Of a stretch of 64,000 nucleotides of DNA, positions 52,069-62,487 are shown in pieces. Positions within the stretch are counted from its first letter, which is position 1. Every line of letters starts with the position of its first letter. Position numbers and translations under genes: made by a program. The notes beneath the pieces were generated by a model. It worked only from the letters and a program-made list of their open reading frames with translations. It was not told where the DNA came from and did no database searches. This DNA is from Aphrocallistes beatrix (taxonomy: Eukaryota > Porifera > Hexactinellida > Sceptrulophora > Aphrocallistidae): contig OY725492.1 in assembly GCA_963281255.1 (NCBI GenBank), forward strand, positions 3,587,104 through 3,651,103. Direction: 5' to 3'.

Positions 52069-53193
52069 TTAGGAGTCATGATTCTCATCAAGAAGAGGTC
52101 TGTACACTTTATAATGATAGACTCTCTTCTTCCTTTCAATACAGCTCTTCACAAACAGAATTATCGTCATTGTGATATAAGGAATCAAAAAAATAAATGC
52201 TGAAACTACAAAAATAGTTTTTTCTGCACAACTAAACAAGATCAAGGCGAAATCGAGATAAGGTAGCTGATGGGTTGCTAGGGGAGAGAAATAGTCGATA
52301 TGATACAGAACAGGAAAGATACACTCACCATAATATAGGAATGTTGATGTGACCATTTCTATCACTTGGAGTGCCTCGACACAAAATAAACATAATAACC
52401 CAATTGCTAAACTCTTAACTGTAAAGTTGAAATATCGTTTGTTCTTCCGATGAAGCTTTAAGAGATGAACTTCGTAATTGTGATACAAATCCTGTTCTTC
52501 CCATTTCATCGCTTTTTTGAGTACCAATATTTGTCTCAAGAATCTGATGTAGTACACTACAAGTGCAATCACCATAATGATTTTCCCAATAAACGTGGTA
52601 TAGGGTAGCACTCCGAGGATGAAGAGAGCCACGGTAAGAAAGGCAGTGTACCAGATGCATCGGTAGATGTTCTTGCATGTACCACTCACATAGGTGTTAC
52701 TGATAAATTGAAAGAAACTGATGGCTACTCCAAATGTTAAGATCAAACTTACTCGACCTATGTTGAGAAAAATTGCCACTAGAGGGTATTGGTATTCTAA
52801 TATCCATATTTGGTGCTTTTTTATTTGTGATATACAAGTGGTGTTGAAAGGCAAAGAAATTTCACCCAAAAAGGGAATTACTCGAATCAACTGAGGATAC
52901 AAGAATCCTAAACAATAAGAAATGCCAGAAACGAGTTCGATAACTAAAATTGTCAGAAGTAACTTTCCTTGGGTAATTTTCATTTGTTTGTTTTTAAAAT
53001 CTGAGCCTGAATGGGATGATTTGGTCAATCTGCGTTGTGATTGTTTGTGGAGTCTTATATTCCTCGTTACCACCACTACCCATCCGATGTTAAAAATTAT
53101 CCATAGTGGCATAACGATGACAAGTGCGGCCATTTCTAAAATGGAAATACATTTTTCGAGATTCAAAATTATTGAAATTGAATCTTGAATCAT
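52069..53193 (-). CDS. Orphan seven-transmembrane protein, tandem copy 4
   Basis: 374 residues, intact, single exon, most similar to copies 2 and 3. Changes include HQIWILEYQYP before span 3, IALVVYYIRF after span 5 and CAEKTIFVVSAFIFLIP in span 7. The conserved sequon, loop cysteines, central loop and C-terminal KVYRPLLDEN are all kept. Four intact frames with conserved motifs argue that the array is expressed and under constraint. Confidence 0.8.
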   Translation of the reverse strand: MIQDSISIILNLEKCISILEMAALVIVMPLWIIFNIGWVVVVTRNIRLHKQSQRRLTKSSHSGSDFKNKQMKITQGKLLLTILVIELVSGISYCLGFLYPQLIRVIPFLGEISLPFNTTCISQIKKHQIWILEYQYPLVAIFLNIGRVSLILTFGVAISFFQFISNTYVSGTCKNIYRCIWYTAFLTVALFILGVLPYTTFIGKIIMVIALVVYYIRFLRQILVLKKAMKWEEQDLYHNYEVHLLKLHRKNKRYFNFTVKSLAIGLLCLFCVEALQVIEMVTSTFLYYGECIFPVLYHIDYFSPLATHQLPYLDFALILFSCAEKTIFVVSAFIFLIPYITMTIILFVKSCIERKKRVYHYKVYRPLLDENHDS

Positions 53194-53230
53194 AATAGTC
53201 CAGTTGAGTCTGTTAATCCCTATCTCTTAC

Positions 53231-53237
53231 TTTTATA
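53231..53237 (-). promoter_or_regulatory. TATA box of 7TM copy 4
   Basis: TATAAAA 38 bp upstream of the ATG. Confidence 0.6.
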
Positions 53238-54540
53238 CATACATACATATACCTATCTACACATCTTATGTAAGCTCCTAAAAACCACGAATTTAACAGT
53301 ATACTACGTAAATCGGTGGAAAAGAAGAGTTGTGTGTACATGGTATGATGTCAGTTGACCTAAAAGTCTAAAGTTTCTGCTTACTTTTGCCAGGCACTAT
53401 TGCGATAGATATGTTTTTTTCTGCTAGCAATTACGTATTGTATTATTGAAGTGGTTTAGGAAGAAATCTTGTCAGATGATGTGAACTGAGCTAGTAATTA
53501 TTTATTGAAATTTGAACTATGATTTGAATTCAATGTACGCAATAGTCAAATCATCAGAAAATATCCTATCATCTATTCTAAAAAAAAGTCAGCAAATCTC
53601 TAGACAGGTAATTTAACTAATTTGCCTCTTTAAATGCGCAATCATAGCATCCTCTAAGTGACCTTAGATCAAACTCGCGCGCCAGTATATTTTAGCAGAT
53701 ATTATTGAGATATTCAACATCTTATATATCAAAACTTTTAGTGCTGTAAATTCTGAAAACATTTCACACCTTTTCTCAAAAGGTGTCAAAAAGCCGCGCA
53801 GCGCAAGCAAGCGAAGCGCGCTTGTTATTATTAAGTATTTTTCTATAAAACAAGGAAGGTAGTAGAGGAGCCCGAAGGGTGACTTAGACAGACACGAAAT
53901 GTCCGCAAGCCGTGCTGCGCAAGTTGATTTTGAATGAAGTCGGATCAATTTAAGCTCATAAGGGGGAATATTTTTCAATTCGCAGTATAAAATGCAAAAT
54001 AGTTATTTAATGAAGGACACAGAAGCACCCAAAGGCAGATAATCGGACACGAATTATTCGCAAACAGCATAGTGCTTGCGAGCGAAGGGCGCTTGTTTAT
54101 TTTTAATTGCTGACACAATTCTGTGCAAATTAAAATAAATACAGTCAACTACAAATTAGCAAAGCTACAATTCTGCGAGTGAGAACTCAATTTGTTCGAA
54201 TTGAGAAACGGGACAATTTTCTAAAAATTATCAAATCATACAACTATTTTTATTCCTGAGATGATGACACAATACATGTTGTGCATCATCACAGAAAGGT
54301 GGAAGCTACACTCTCATCCTACCTATGAGGGGCTTTTTCATAATCAGCTTATAAAGCGAACCTATGTAATATCAAACAAATAAGAATTTACACCGGTAGG
54401 GCAGCATTTAACATTACATAGATGATGAATGACATCATAATACGCATCCCTACAACATACTACGTAGTATAGGGATGCTAAACTAAAATCAATATGTTAG
54501 TTCAGTGGTTGTTCTAATTATCAGGGAGATGGGGGTAGAA
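53238..54540. repeat. End of duplicated unit 4 and a cluster of GC-rich repeat ends
   Basis: Unit homology runs to ~53690. Then three copies of the GC-rich motif follow in the same orientation: 53788-53825 (GCCGCGCAGCGCAAGCAAGC, GAAGCGCGCTTG), 53865-53935 (degenerate) and 54030-54096 (degenerate). 54100-54540 shows no gene. Confidence 0.65.
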
Positions 54541-55803
54541 CTAGAAGAATTGAATGCAGTGTTTGGGGTTCCTTGATGCTACAATAACGCGACCTTCAGC
54601 GTCGATTGCAATGCCTCTAGGCGATGTCAGCTCCCCCAAACCTTCTCCTTTCTTGCCAATTTTATGAACGAATTTTCCTTCTTTCGTAAAAATGGACACA
54701 CAACCAGAATCATCGGTAAATAAAAAGTTTGAACCTTGATCGATTGTGAAATGGTAAGAACGTACGACCTGAATAGCATCTTCTCCGTAGGTTATCAGCT
54801 GTCTAAGCTGTACATGATATTCATTGTACACATGGATACAGGGGCTGCCATCATCCATCACGAATATATTTTTATTCCTAATTTTGACGTCTTTAGGTCT
54901 TGCTAGATCTGAAATGAAGGAATGGAACGCCAGATCATTAAGTTTCAGGATTTGAACACGATTGTTTTCCTGCTCACAAACATATATTCGATATCTTTCC
55001 GCATCAATAGCTATCCCATGAGGCTGGTTGAACTGTAATTCTTTACATCCTTTCTCTCCAACTGTTTGTCTAAACTCTCCGTTAGCTGAGTAAATACAGA
55101 TATTGTGGTTGCCATGTTGAGTAGTGTACACTTTATCTTCATGGATTTCAATGCCAGCGGGATTTTTCATGTTTTGATTGAATTGAAACCGAAACTCACA
55201 ATCTTTAGAAAAAACTTGAATGCGATGGTTGAGTAGATCACAAATGTAAATATCTCCTGATTTCGGATTAATAGCAATAGCAGTGGGGTAGTTGAATTTC
55301 CCATTCGCAACCTTCTGATTAAACTTGCAAGCTACAAGTACAGGTTTTATTTTATTCCGGTAGATAGGTACTGGTCCTGGTGCTGGCGCCGGAATGACAA
55401 CATCTGTTAAAATCCTACCGACGTCTCCAAGTATATTTTCAAGTTCTCCATCCCACTAAAGTTTCACTTCTTTCCGCTCTACATCTCTTTCCTCTAATCC
55501 TTTCAATCGTTCGTCAAGTGGAGATAGAATAGAGTCCAGCATGTCCTGATCTCCATTTCCGTTCATTGAGTTTTCGAGGTTTTCTTTTGCAAACAAAAGT
55601 GTTTGCCTATTTTCAGCAATTCTTACATATCTATCCGTGTAGGTTAGCTCTATCTCACGTAATTCGTGGAGGAGAGTAGCTTCTCTATCTTGAAGCACCT
55701 GGTGAGCTCTTGAAAACTTCTCTTTCAGCTCTCCACGGATATAATCTAGCCGAACTATAAATTCACTATTTCCTCGCGTTACCATTGATGGTGGATCATA
55801 CAT
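54541..55803 (-). pseudogene. Coiled-coil/NHL gene with a single in-frame TAG
   Basis: One frame runs from ATG 55803 to the stop at 54541, 420 codons, interrupted only by TAG at 55458-55456. The first 115 residues are the coiled coil, ending KEVKL. The codon after the TAG restarts WDGELENILGDVGRILTDV, the normal linker (compare VKLTW in the 23-24 kb gene, so the TAG stands where Thr is expected). The propeller follows: FNYPTAIAINPKSGDIYICD, NHRIQVF, FNQPHGIAIDAERYRIYVC, LTSPRGIAIDAEGRVIVAS and a final HCIQFF. All else is intact. A recent nonsense mutation, a readthrough site or a sequence error are the options; I favour the first. No selenocysteine or UGA context applies. Confidence 0.78.
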
Positions 55804-57057
55804 TTATAAATTGTATCATCAAATGCAATTACTTTTTATACTGAAACTTCAAACGTAATATAAAATGTAGCACAGTATATTTGAGATGAAGTCATATCAT
55901 CGATAGATATCAGTAATTGCTAGAATATGATATCATCTCTGGTCTGGATAATGCTGTTAGATCTGGCCGTGTCTGTCTAAATCGCCCTTAGGACGCCTCT
56001 TTTCTATCACGTAACTTTGCTTATTCTGCATAATTCATATTTAAAACGATAGTTTCGTGATAAACTAGGCAAATAAAAATATGATATAAGCTAGATTTTT
56101 ATTAATCAACTATAAAAATCTAGCTCATATCAAATTTTTATATTTGTCTAATATCTATAGTATAATGGATAAAAATATTTCCATATCTTCGTAAATACAA
56201 TACATTTGACACATACATGCCAATTTTAGTATCCCTAGGCCAGGATTGCCAGTTCTTCAATCAATTGGACAAATATAAATCATTGCACCTTAACATCTAG
56301 GTCCAAGATAACATGAGACCTTGAGAACCTTCTAAGTGCCCTATCTCCGGAAACATAGAGCCACTCCCTATGAATGACTGCATTGATTGGCCTTAGTGTA
56401 GTATGGTGTGCAGGTACGCAGCCCTAGCACTATTAGAGCTATTGGAGTCCGCACCCGAGATAACTAATTCATTAAAACTAGAATCGCCAGCGTTTGGAGA
56501 TTCAAGAATTGGGTGCCCAACAGGCGATTATCTAGGAGTGCGAGACAATTCTTTAACTTTAAGCGTATGATTTTAATCTGAAAGTATTTAGGGACGTAAA
56601 AATTTGGAATATCACCTTATATCATAATATTATTTATCGAATTAAGCGTATAAAAATAGGTTTGAGATGAGGAGCCTATCTCTGCAGGGCTGTATAATAC
56701 CTTGCTGTCCAATATCATCTCAAAGCGCACCTATGTCTACTATTTTGGATATATACTTATTGTACGGAAAATATTCAACAAATAAGTCCTGTAATTTTAT
56801 CAGTGGTACTGGTACATGGTAGGTAATAACGCGTGTATTCAGTTGGATTCAATCCCCAACCCTCGTATGAGGGACGAATCATATATAAAGAGCATCAATG
56901 CTACATAGAGTTTGTCGCACCAACTGGGTGCGTATTGATATATGTAAGAACAATTAACAAATTCTAATAAATATACACGCACTAATAGTCCTATGCAACG
57001 CTACTGATTCATAAAAGCTCTACATATCGAACGTGACTAAATAAAACTAACTATCTG
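55804..57057. repeat. Intergenic with a hairpin and repeat copy B
   Basis: 56066-56148 forms an imperfect hairpin (TAAGCTAGATTTTTAT and its complement, then AAATATGAT/ATCAAATTT). 56525-56700 is the second copy of the repeat found in PANK intron 2, without the TGTCCCGC block. No gene seen. Confidence 0.6.
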
Positions 57058-58077
57058 TTATTTTTTCTTTTTAGCAGCTCTCTGTAACCTCTCAGCCTCA
57101 ATCAATTCTTTCTCTCGTATATCCTCCATTTCATGTCCTGTTATTATATTCCAAATAATGAGCAGTATGAAGAAAAACCAGTATAGGTTGAGACTGTAGA
57201 GAATTAGGAGGAGAACATTGAAAATCAGGTAAAAGTCCCCATCCATAAACAGTTGCATCGAGGCTACTCCTGTTCCCATTATCACCTTCGTCTGGTACCA
57301 GTATAGACGTAGCCACACCCAGAGAATGGTAAATATAACGAAGGCTATACCAGACATTACTTCTGCCCATGCCTGCTTCTTGTCACCTAGCATAGTCATA
57401 TATCTCCCACACTTGGCAATTTCCAAAAATACATCGCAAATATCATGCAAGAAGACTACAATCACTCCTACGTTGTGGTATCTGGCTGCATAGGAGAAGG
57501 AGATGAGGCTCAGTGTTACCACGTGATGGAGCATCAGAGCCATAAAGTCAGCTCTGTGCACATCTAGAACAATATTAGCATATACACAGTGCAAGTAATA
57601 ACCGCACTGCAACACGTAGATAAAGAAAATATCGGATTCGATGACAGATTGAGATCCAGAAAAATCCATCCACATATTTCTTGGATCATCCAGTAGGGGA
57701 TATTTGGAAAATAAGAGGACATAGCTACTGTAACACCACATACATATGTAAGTAATGAGACGGAAAGCAGATTCAGGAAATTTGTCTTGCGACTCAGGAT
57801 TCATGCCCACCCAAATGGGAATCTTGTTCAATAATAAGCTCGATAATGCGGACCGGACTAAAGTGAATATGACGGCTATCAGCACTGTGTACAGGAAGAA
57901 GCTTTGGTCAAGCGTGCAGTTGTTGACAATTAGTTCGTACTCCTTACTGGCGAACTGGTACCACCCACTCGGACCTAGGTTGTCGGGCCTATGGTAGTTC
58001 CAGACCGAGGTAAACATGGAGAATATTTTCTTCCAGTTGGTGATGTATGTAACTATGGAGTCAACTACGTACTCCAT
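57058..58077 (-). CDS. Ceramide synthase (TLC/Lag1 domain), without homeobox-like domain
   Basis: ER membrane acyltransferase that N-acylates sphinganine with fatty acyl-CoA to form dihydroceramide. The 339-residue protein has seven or so hydrophobic segments and the Lag1 motif at ~170-222: LDVHRADFMALMLHHVVTL with the two catalytic histidines H184 and H185, then FLHDICDVFLEIAKC with acidic residues D212 and D215. A homeobox-like domain, found in CERS2-6 between spans 1 and 2, is missing, as in CERS1. The C-terminus ends in a basic coil and KKKK, a dilysine-type ER retrieval signal. Upstream of the TLC domain, ...WVGMNPESQDKFPESAFRLITYI corresponds to the KFxESxWR segment. One exon, intact. 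Acyl-chain preference is not predictable. Confidence 0.88.
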   Translation of the reverse strand: MEYVVDSIVTYITNWKKIFSMFTSVWNYHRPDNLGPSGWYQFASKEYELIVNNCTLDQSFFLYTVLIAVIFTLVRSALSSLLLNKIPIWVGMNPESQDKFPESAFRLITYICMWCYSSYVLLFSKYPLLDDPRNMWMDFSGSQSVIESDIFFIYVLQCGYYLHCVYANIVLDVHRADFMALMLHHVVTLSLISFSYAARYHNVGVIVVFLHDICDVFLEIAKCGRYMTMLGDKKQAWAEVMSGIAFVIFTILWVWLRLYWYQTKVIMGTGVASMQLFMDGDFYLIFNVLLLILYSLNLYWFFFILLIIWNIITGHEMEDIREKELIEAERLQRAAKKKK

Positions 58078-58414
58078 CTCTTAGAAGGAACTAAATATAT
58101 CAATTGTTAATATTAACTGAATAGCAACACCTACAAACATCAAATAATGTATATTTAATTTCCAAGAGAGGATTGAAATTGTACAAATATACTTCAATCC
58201 TTGCGGGTTTTATATTTTATAGGTGGACAACCTTGAATATTCCAATTAAAAAATATATCACCCCAACCCCCATCCGGAATATTCATACAGAATAGCCTCC
58301 CAGAGCTCCGCATAAATTTGTTAAGCAATGCTACCTATTTTCAAGAATCTCCTACAGAAAAATCGTATATGAAACCCAGCTTGTGCATTACAGTCCCGAT
58401 TAACTTCATGTACC
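58078..58414. other. Ceramide synthase 5' flank
   Basis: No feature recognised. Confidence 0.4.
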
Positions 58415-58574
58415 GCCTAGGGCAGTCGTTCCCAACCTGGGGTCCATGGACCCCTTAGTGGTCCACAGGATTCGAAAATTTGTATTATGGTTAATATGAG
58501 GGGGTCTACAGAATATAGGAAAATTGATATAAGGGGTCCACAGTCAAAAAAGGGTGAAACCCGCTGGCCTAGGG
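58415..58574. mobile_element. hAT-type MITE (144 bp) with perfect 8-bp target duplication
   Basis: Element 58423-58566 begins CAGTCGTTCCCAACCTGG and ends AAAGGGTGAAACCCGCTG; GCCTAGGG is directly repeated on both sides (58415-58422, 58567-58574). CAG(T/C)GGTT-type ends with an 8-bp duplication are typical of Charlie-like hAT elements. Confidence 0.88.
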
Positions 58575-58896
58575 CCTAGGCATTGACCACCTCGTAATAC
58601 CATCACGGATGAGTGTAGCGCAATACACGTATTACCCAGTTTTATTAACATGTGATTATACCTGATGTAATTACACTTGTAATTGTAACGATTAAAGAGA
58701 TATCAGGCCTGGCGTAGTGAAATGAAGTGGTACGGCAAATGGCTGCACCTCCATCAGCCCTTGGTACTAGCAGTAATCAATAATTCATAGAAGAATCAGC
58801 ACACTAAAAATACAAACTCTATATAAATAGTGGGAAAAGTACATGAGTAAATGGAGGTAGGAATTAAATACTTTCTTCCCTTAAACGGAAGAACTA
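58575..58896. other. OvoA 3' flank
   Basis: AT-rich; nothing recognised. Confidence 0.4.
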
Positions 58897-61110
58897 CTAC
58901 CTAACTCTTTCCCAAGAAGAAAGAATCGTATTTTTGTCTTCAAAAGGCATTTCAACAGTCTTATTTTGAAACCTAAGCATTATTTTCTCAAGGTAAGCAA
59001 GCTTGATTTGGCTGACAACTAGAACAGTGCTACCGATCTTTACAAGTTCAAACAACTTGAGCGTCCAAGCATCAGGATTCATGACTCGGTCGAGGAGAGT
59101 GACCAGCACAAAGTCGCTACGAGGGATTTCATTGGATAGCCAAGTAAACTGTTTGAACTGCAAACGACCGCGATTTATGCCACTTGCTATCACCAATGGG
59201 GTATTATTTGAGCTACTTTTAACTTTCAAACACGAGTCAATGAATCTTCCTGAATAGTCGATACCTAGCACTGAGTTGAAATCTCGTGAGAGATCGAAAC
59301 AGATGTTGCCTAATCCACAGCCGAGGTGAATGAAAGATTGTGATTTCTCCAATTTACGGATTCGTTGCAGAATAATGGCATCCTCAGATTTGGAGCGTTT
59401 TAGTTCCAATTCGAAAGCGTCATCAAGATCGGTCTTCAACTGAGGATTCGTACCCTCCCGTATATTCCTCCCATCCTCTAGACCCCAAACATTCGAGGGA
59501 TTCTCAACAAAACCAAGTCCTAGGATGTAGGGCCGTGTGGAGCATATGCGAGCTGGGGTGTACTCCTTGTCCAACGCTTCTACCAGTCGGAACCCGGCGT
59601 GTTGAAAGAAATGGCGCCTAAAGGAGTATCGACCGAAGCGAGATGCTGAAGTACCACTGGAAACCCAGGAACCGCCCATTATGATGTTATGCCTCCCGTC
59701 AAAGCAGGGAGAAGAGAAGTCATCGTACACTTTGTGGGTTTCAAATTCCTTAAAACCATTAAAATGGCATTCTGTCCAATCCCACACGTTCCCATAGGCA
59801 TCATAGAAGCCTGCATCTGAGGGTGGAAAGTAGTTGACTGGAGTAGAAGAGCAGAATTGTAAGTTGGAGTTGAATGGAGGTTTTTCATTAAAAGCGGGAT
59901 CTGATTTATTTCCTTCTTCGGCTGGAAGCTCTCTCCCTCGCATCAAATGGTGCTCTGCCTCAGTCGGCAGTCGATAGCAATCTCCTTTCCACTTACAGTA
60001 CGCCTTAGCTTCGAGATAGTTGGCCTCTACTGGCCAGCTCCACGGCATCTCGATGTTATCGAACATCGCTCGGTATTGAAAACGTTCAGTGCTCCTTGCA
60101 ACCTTGGAAGGTGATGCTGGCGAATCCTTGTCGGAATTCCCGTTTTCATATCGATGAGGTTTACAATGCGAATAATCTCTCAGCTTGCCATGGCATATGG
60201 ATATACAGCCTTGCTGACAGACCCAGAAATGTGGGTGTCTAGGTTTGGAGAAGGACACCCAATCCCAACCCTCATCGCTCCAATATTCCTTCGTTTCATA
60301 CCCTCGAGCCTCAACGAACTCGAGAAATTCCGCGTTTGTGATAAGATACTGCGTTGCTTTGAAAGGAGAAATTTCAACCTCTTCAGATCCGAATTCGTTA
60401 TCCCAGCCATAGCCAGGAAACTCTCTTGGTTTGCCAAGCTTCACCTTTCCCCTGGGTACCGTAACGAATATATTTTCTTTGATCGGTGTTTTAGGCTGAA
60501 CGGGCCCATAACTCCAAGCTTCAGGTCGGTGCAGGAGCTCCACTGGCAGCTCGTGGAGCATGACAGATGACAGTTCAATATGAATACGGGAGTGGTCAAT
60601 ACCTAGCAGGAGGGGCCACCAAGGGTTGCCCCATGTGATGGGCAGCTCTAACGGAGTGTTATTAATCGTTTGTATGACCAAGTTACGAACTTTCCTGCGA
60701 TACTCGACAATGGATTCGAGTGGTGGCCATTTTAATTCATTGCCCATTCGAAAATTGTCAACATCATCCCATGACATCTCATCAACACCTGTCTCGAAAA
60801 GTGTCTCATATTCGAAATTAACTCTCTCCTCCAAAAATCCGGCGATGAACAACTTATTGACCAGGACCACGGCGGTGTGGCAATAGTAGAATATTAGAGG
60901 AAGGCGGAGGCGGTTTGGAGATAGGAAGAGGCTATTGGGGTCTTTTAAGCAAAGAAAGAGATTCTCATCAAAGTCATACGTGTTCTCGAAGTAGGCAATG
61001 ATATCAGCACGTGTGCAAGCAGCGAGGTCGAGTGGCTTCATGGAATGGAATCTCTCTTCTTGGCCGGGTTTGCCTGTTAGAATTTGAACTACGGGGATCG
61101 TTCCGGACAT
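58897..61110 (-). CDS. OvoA: 5-histidylcysteine sulfoxide synthase / methyltransferase (ovothiol A synthesis)
   Basis: OvoA makes ovothiol A, an antioxidant mercaptohistidine abundant in marine invertebrate eggs. It couples Cys and His with O2 at a non-haem iron centre; its methyltransferase domain then acts on the product of the PLP lyase OvoB. The 737-residue ORF has both enzymes of the fusion. Residues ~50-200 are the DinB_2-like domain with the iron motif HX3HXE (H173, H177, E179 in DHSRIHIE). Residues ~220-520 are the FGE-sulfatase domain (ATQYLITNAEFLEFVEARGY, CKWKGDCYRLPTEAEHHLM, NVWDWTE, GGSWVSSGTSASRFGRYSFR). Residues ~590-735 are the SAM methyltransferase (FIHLGCGLGNICFDLS, VLGIDYSGRFID). 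No OvoB homologue is visible in this window. One exon, intact. Confidence 0.93.
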   Translation of the reverse strand: MSGTIPVVQILTGKPGQEERFHSMKPLDLAACTRADIIAYFENTYDFDENLFLCLKDPNSLFLSPNRLRLPLIFYYCHTAVVLVNKLFIAGFLEERVNFEYETLFETGVDEMSWDDVDNFRMGNELKWPPLESIVEYRRKVRNLVIQTINNTPLELPITWGNPWWPLLLGIDHSRIHIELSSVMLHELPVELLHRPEAWSYGPVQPKTPIKENIFVTVPRGKVKLGKPREFPGYGWDNEFGSEEVEISPFKATQYLITNAEFLEFVEARGYETKEYWSDEGWDWVSFSKPRHPHFWVCQQGCISICHGKLRDYSHCKPHRYENGNSDKDSPASPSKVARSTERFQYRAMFDNIEMPWSWPVEANYLEAKAYCKWKGDCYRLPTEAEHHLMRGRELPAEEGNKSDPAFNEKPPFNSNLQFCSSTPVNYFPPSDAGFYDAYGNVWDWTECHFNGFKEFETHKVYDDFSSPCFDGRHNIIMGGSWVSSGTSASRFGRYSFRRHFFQHAGFRLVEALDKEYTPARICSTRPYILGLGFVENPSNVWGLEDGRNIREGTNPQLKTDLDDAFELELKRSKSEDAIILQRIRKLEKSQSFIHLGCGLGNICFDLSRDFNSVLGIDYSGRFIDSCLKVKSSSNNTPLVIASGINRGRLQFKQFTWLSNEIPRSDFVLVTLLDRVMNPDAWTLKLFELVKIGSTVLVVSQIKLAYLEKIMLRFQNKTVEMPFEDKNTILSSWERVR

Positions 61111-61259
61111 TGGTACCTATGAAAATATTAATATAAAATATTGTCTATTACGAATATATATACCCAGTTCAGATCCAAAATCAATTGGACATACTAACTA
61201 ACTGTGCCATTCTATCATAAGAGATTGTTAAGCAAACTGGGAAGTTGTTACTCCAAGTA
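61111..61259. other. OvoA immediate upstream region
   Basis: Short AT-rich region between the OvoA ATG and the hairpin; no motif recognised. Confidence 0.4.
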
Positions 61260-61429
61260 CATTGAGGCAATTTATTCTTACAGTGTTGCATATAATTTTG
61301 CTTAAGTGGACAGTCTACGTACTTTTCTCTCCTAGAAAAAAGAGTTTCTAGGAGAGATAAGTACTACGTATACTTTCCACTTAAGCAAAATTATATACAA
61401 CACTGTAAGATTAATAAATTGCCTCAATG
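61260..61429. repeat. Near-perfect 170-bp hairpin (MITE-like) upstream of OvoA
   Basis: CATTGAGGCAATTTATT at the left end and AATAAATTGCCTCAATG at the right end, with CAGTGTTG(C/T)ATATAATTTTG, TTAAGTGGA and TCTCTCCTAGAAA all mirrored, converge on a short AAAGAG centre. Almost the whole element is arm. Confidence 0.85.
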
Positions 61430-62010
61430 TCTTGATTAGTTTAGGAATGGCTCACTACCATAGCCCTACCTCAATTACTTACCTACTCGGTTTGAATAAA
61501 ATTATATCTAAATTCAAGTAAAATCAAGTAAGCTAATAAGAAAATATTAAAAACTAAACAACAGAGTTCAAGTGAGTATAAATACCTTACTTAATCTTGA
61601 CAGCTCATTATATTACTAAAGTACAAGTGATAACATTCCATACAGTACAACATTGTATTCATATAATATTAATATAGTCTAGATAACTATTAATCTAAGT
61701 CACATATCAAATTCCAGTGATTTTGTTAAGTGAAACTAAATGAGACCTAAGATCTTCACTTGGTACTAAGAGCCCGATCTTGGGGAGCTAGACAGACGTG
61801 TAGTAGACACAATTTAGGGAGACAGCACCGGAATACTTTTGATATCAAGTGTAAATGTATTCATAAAAATAAGATTCTTTGCATTCTATAAACTGTCCAA
61901 ATTAATATTTGCAATTGGTGTGGCAAATTTTCTCCAAACACTTTTCAAAAATGAAAGCTAGAGGAGAAGATTTTGATTCTTTCTTAGTACTACTACAGGT
62001 AAACATTAAA
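61430..62010. other. Intergenic, no gene seen
   Basis: AT-rich, nothing supported. Confidence 0.4.
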
Positions 62011-62180
62011 AGCGGCACCTCCGAAATACGACAACCTCCGAGACACGGCACAAAACCATTATCCCATCGACTTTCCTATATAAATAATACATTGTGAACC
62101 TCCGAGATACGGCAATTAAGTGAACATTTGATTGACATTTTCAATGCAAATTACCTCCGAGATGCGACACTGTCTGGCAA
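62011..62180. repeat. Four spaced copies of ACCTCCGAGATACGGCA-type words
   Basis: CACCTCCGAAATACGACA, ACCTCCGAGACACGGCA, ACCTCCGAGATACGGCA and ACCTCCGAGATGCGACA at ~62015, ~62033, ~62098 and ~62153. Same orientation, irregular spacing. Confidence 0.7.
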
Positions 62181-62439
62181 ACGCACACTTATGCCCAAAA
62201 AATATTTACATATATTAATTAATATATTATTCATCAATTTAATTAATAATATTTAATACAGAGTGACCCAAGTTCTGTTACAAGCTTCATTAGGTATAAA
62301 ATTTCTTATACTACAATCTTAGTTATTATGGTCCCAATAGAAATCATTGTACGTGTATGATACCACAATAAATTGTCAGTTGTTGATACTTCAGCAATAA
62401 CTCACTCTATATCTTAAGTTCATTATGGTGTACAGCTAC

Positions 62440-62466
62440 GCAAGTGCTCGAAGCGCGCTTGGCGAC
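62440..62466. repeat. Fragment of the GC-rich repeat end
   Basis: CGCAAGTGCTCGAAGCGCGCTTGGCG resembles the ...AAGCAAGCGAAGCGCGCTTG block at 47-54 kb. Confidence 0.5.
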
Positions 62467-62487
62467 TTTTGAGGTGTATGCATTAGT

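Noticed and set aside
38034..53188. Conserved 75-88 codon plus-strand frames repeated at each 7TM gene
   Set aside because: They are antisense to the conserved receptor-like genes and are similar only because the genes are.
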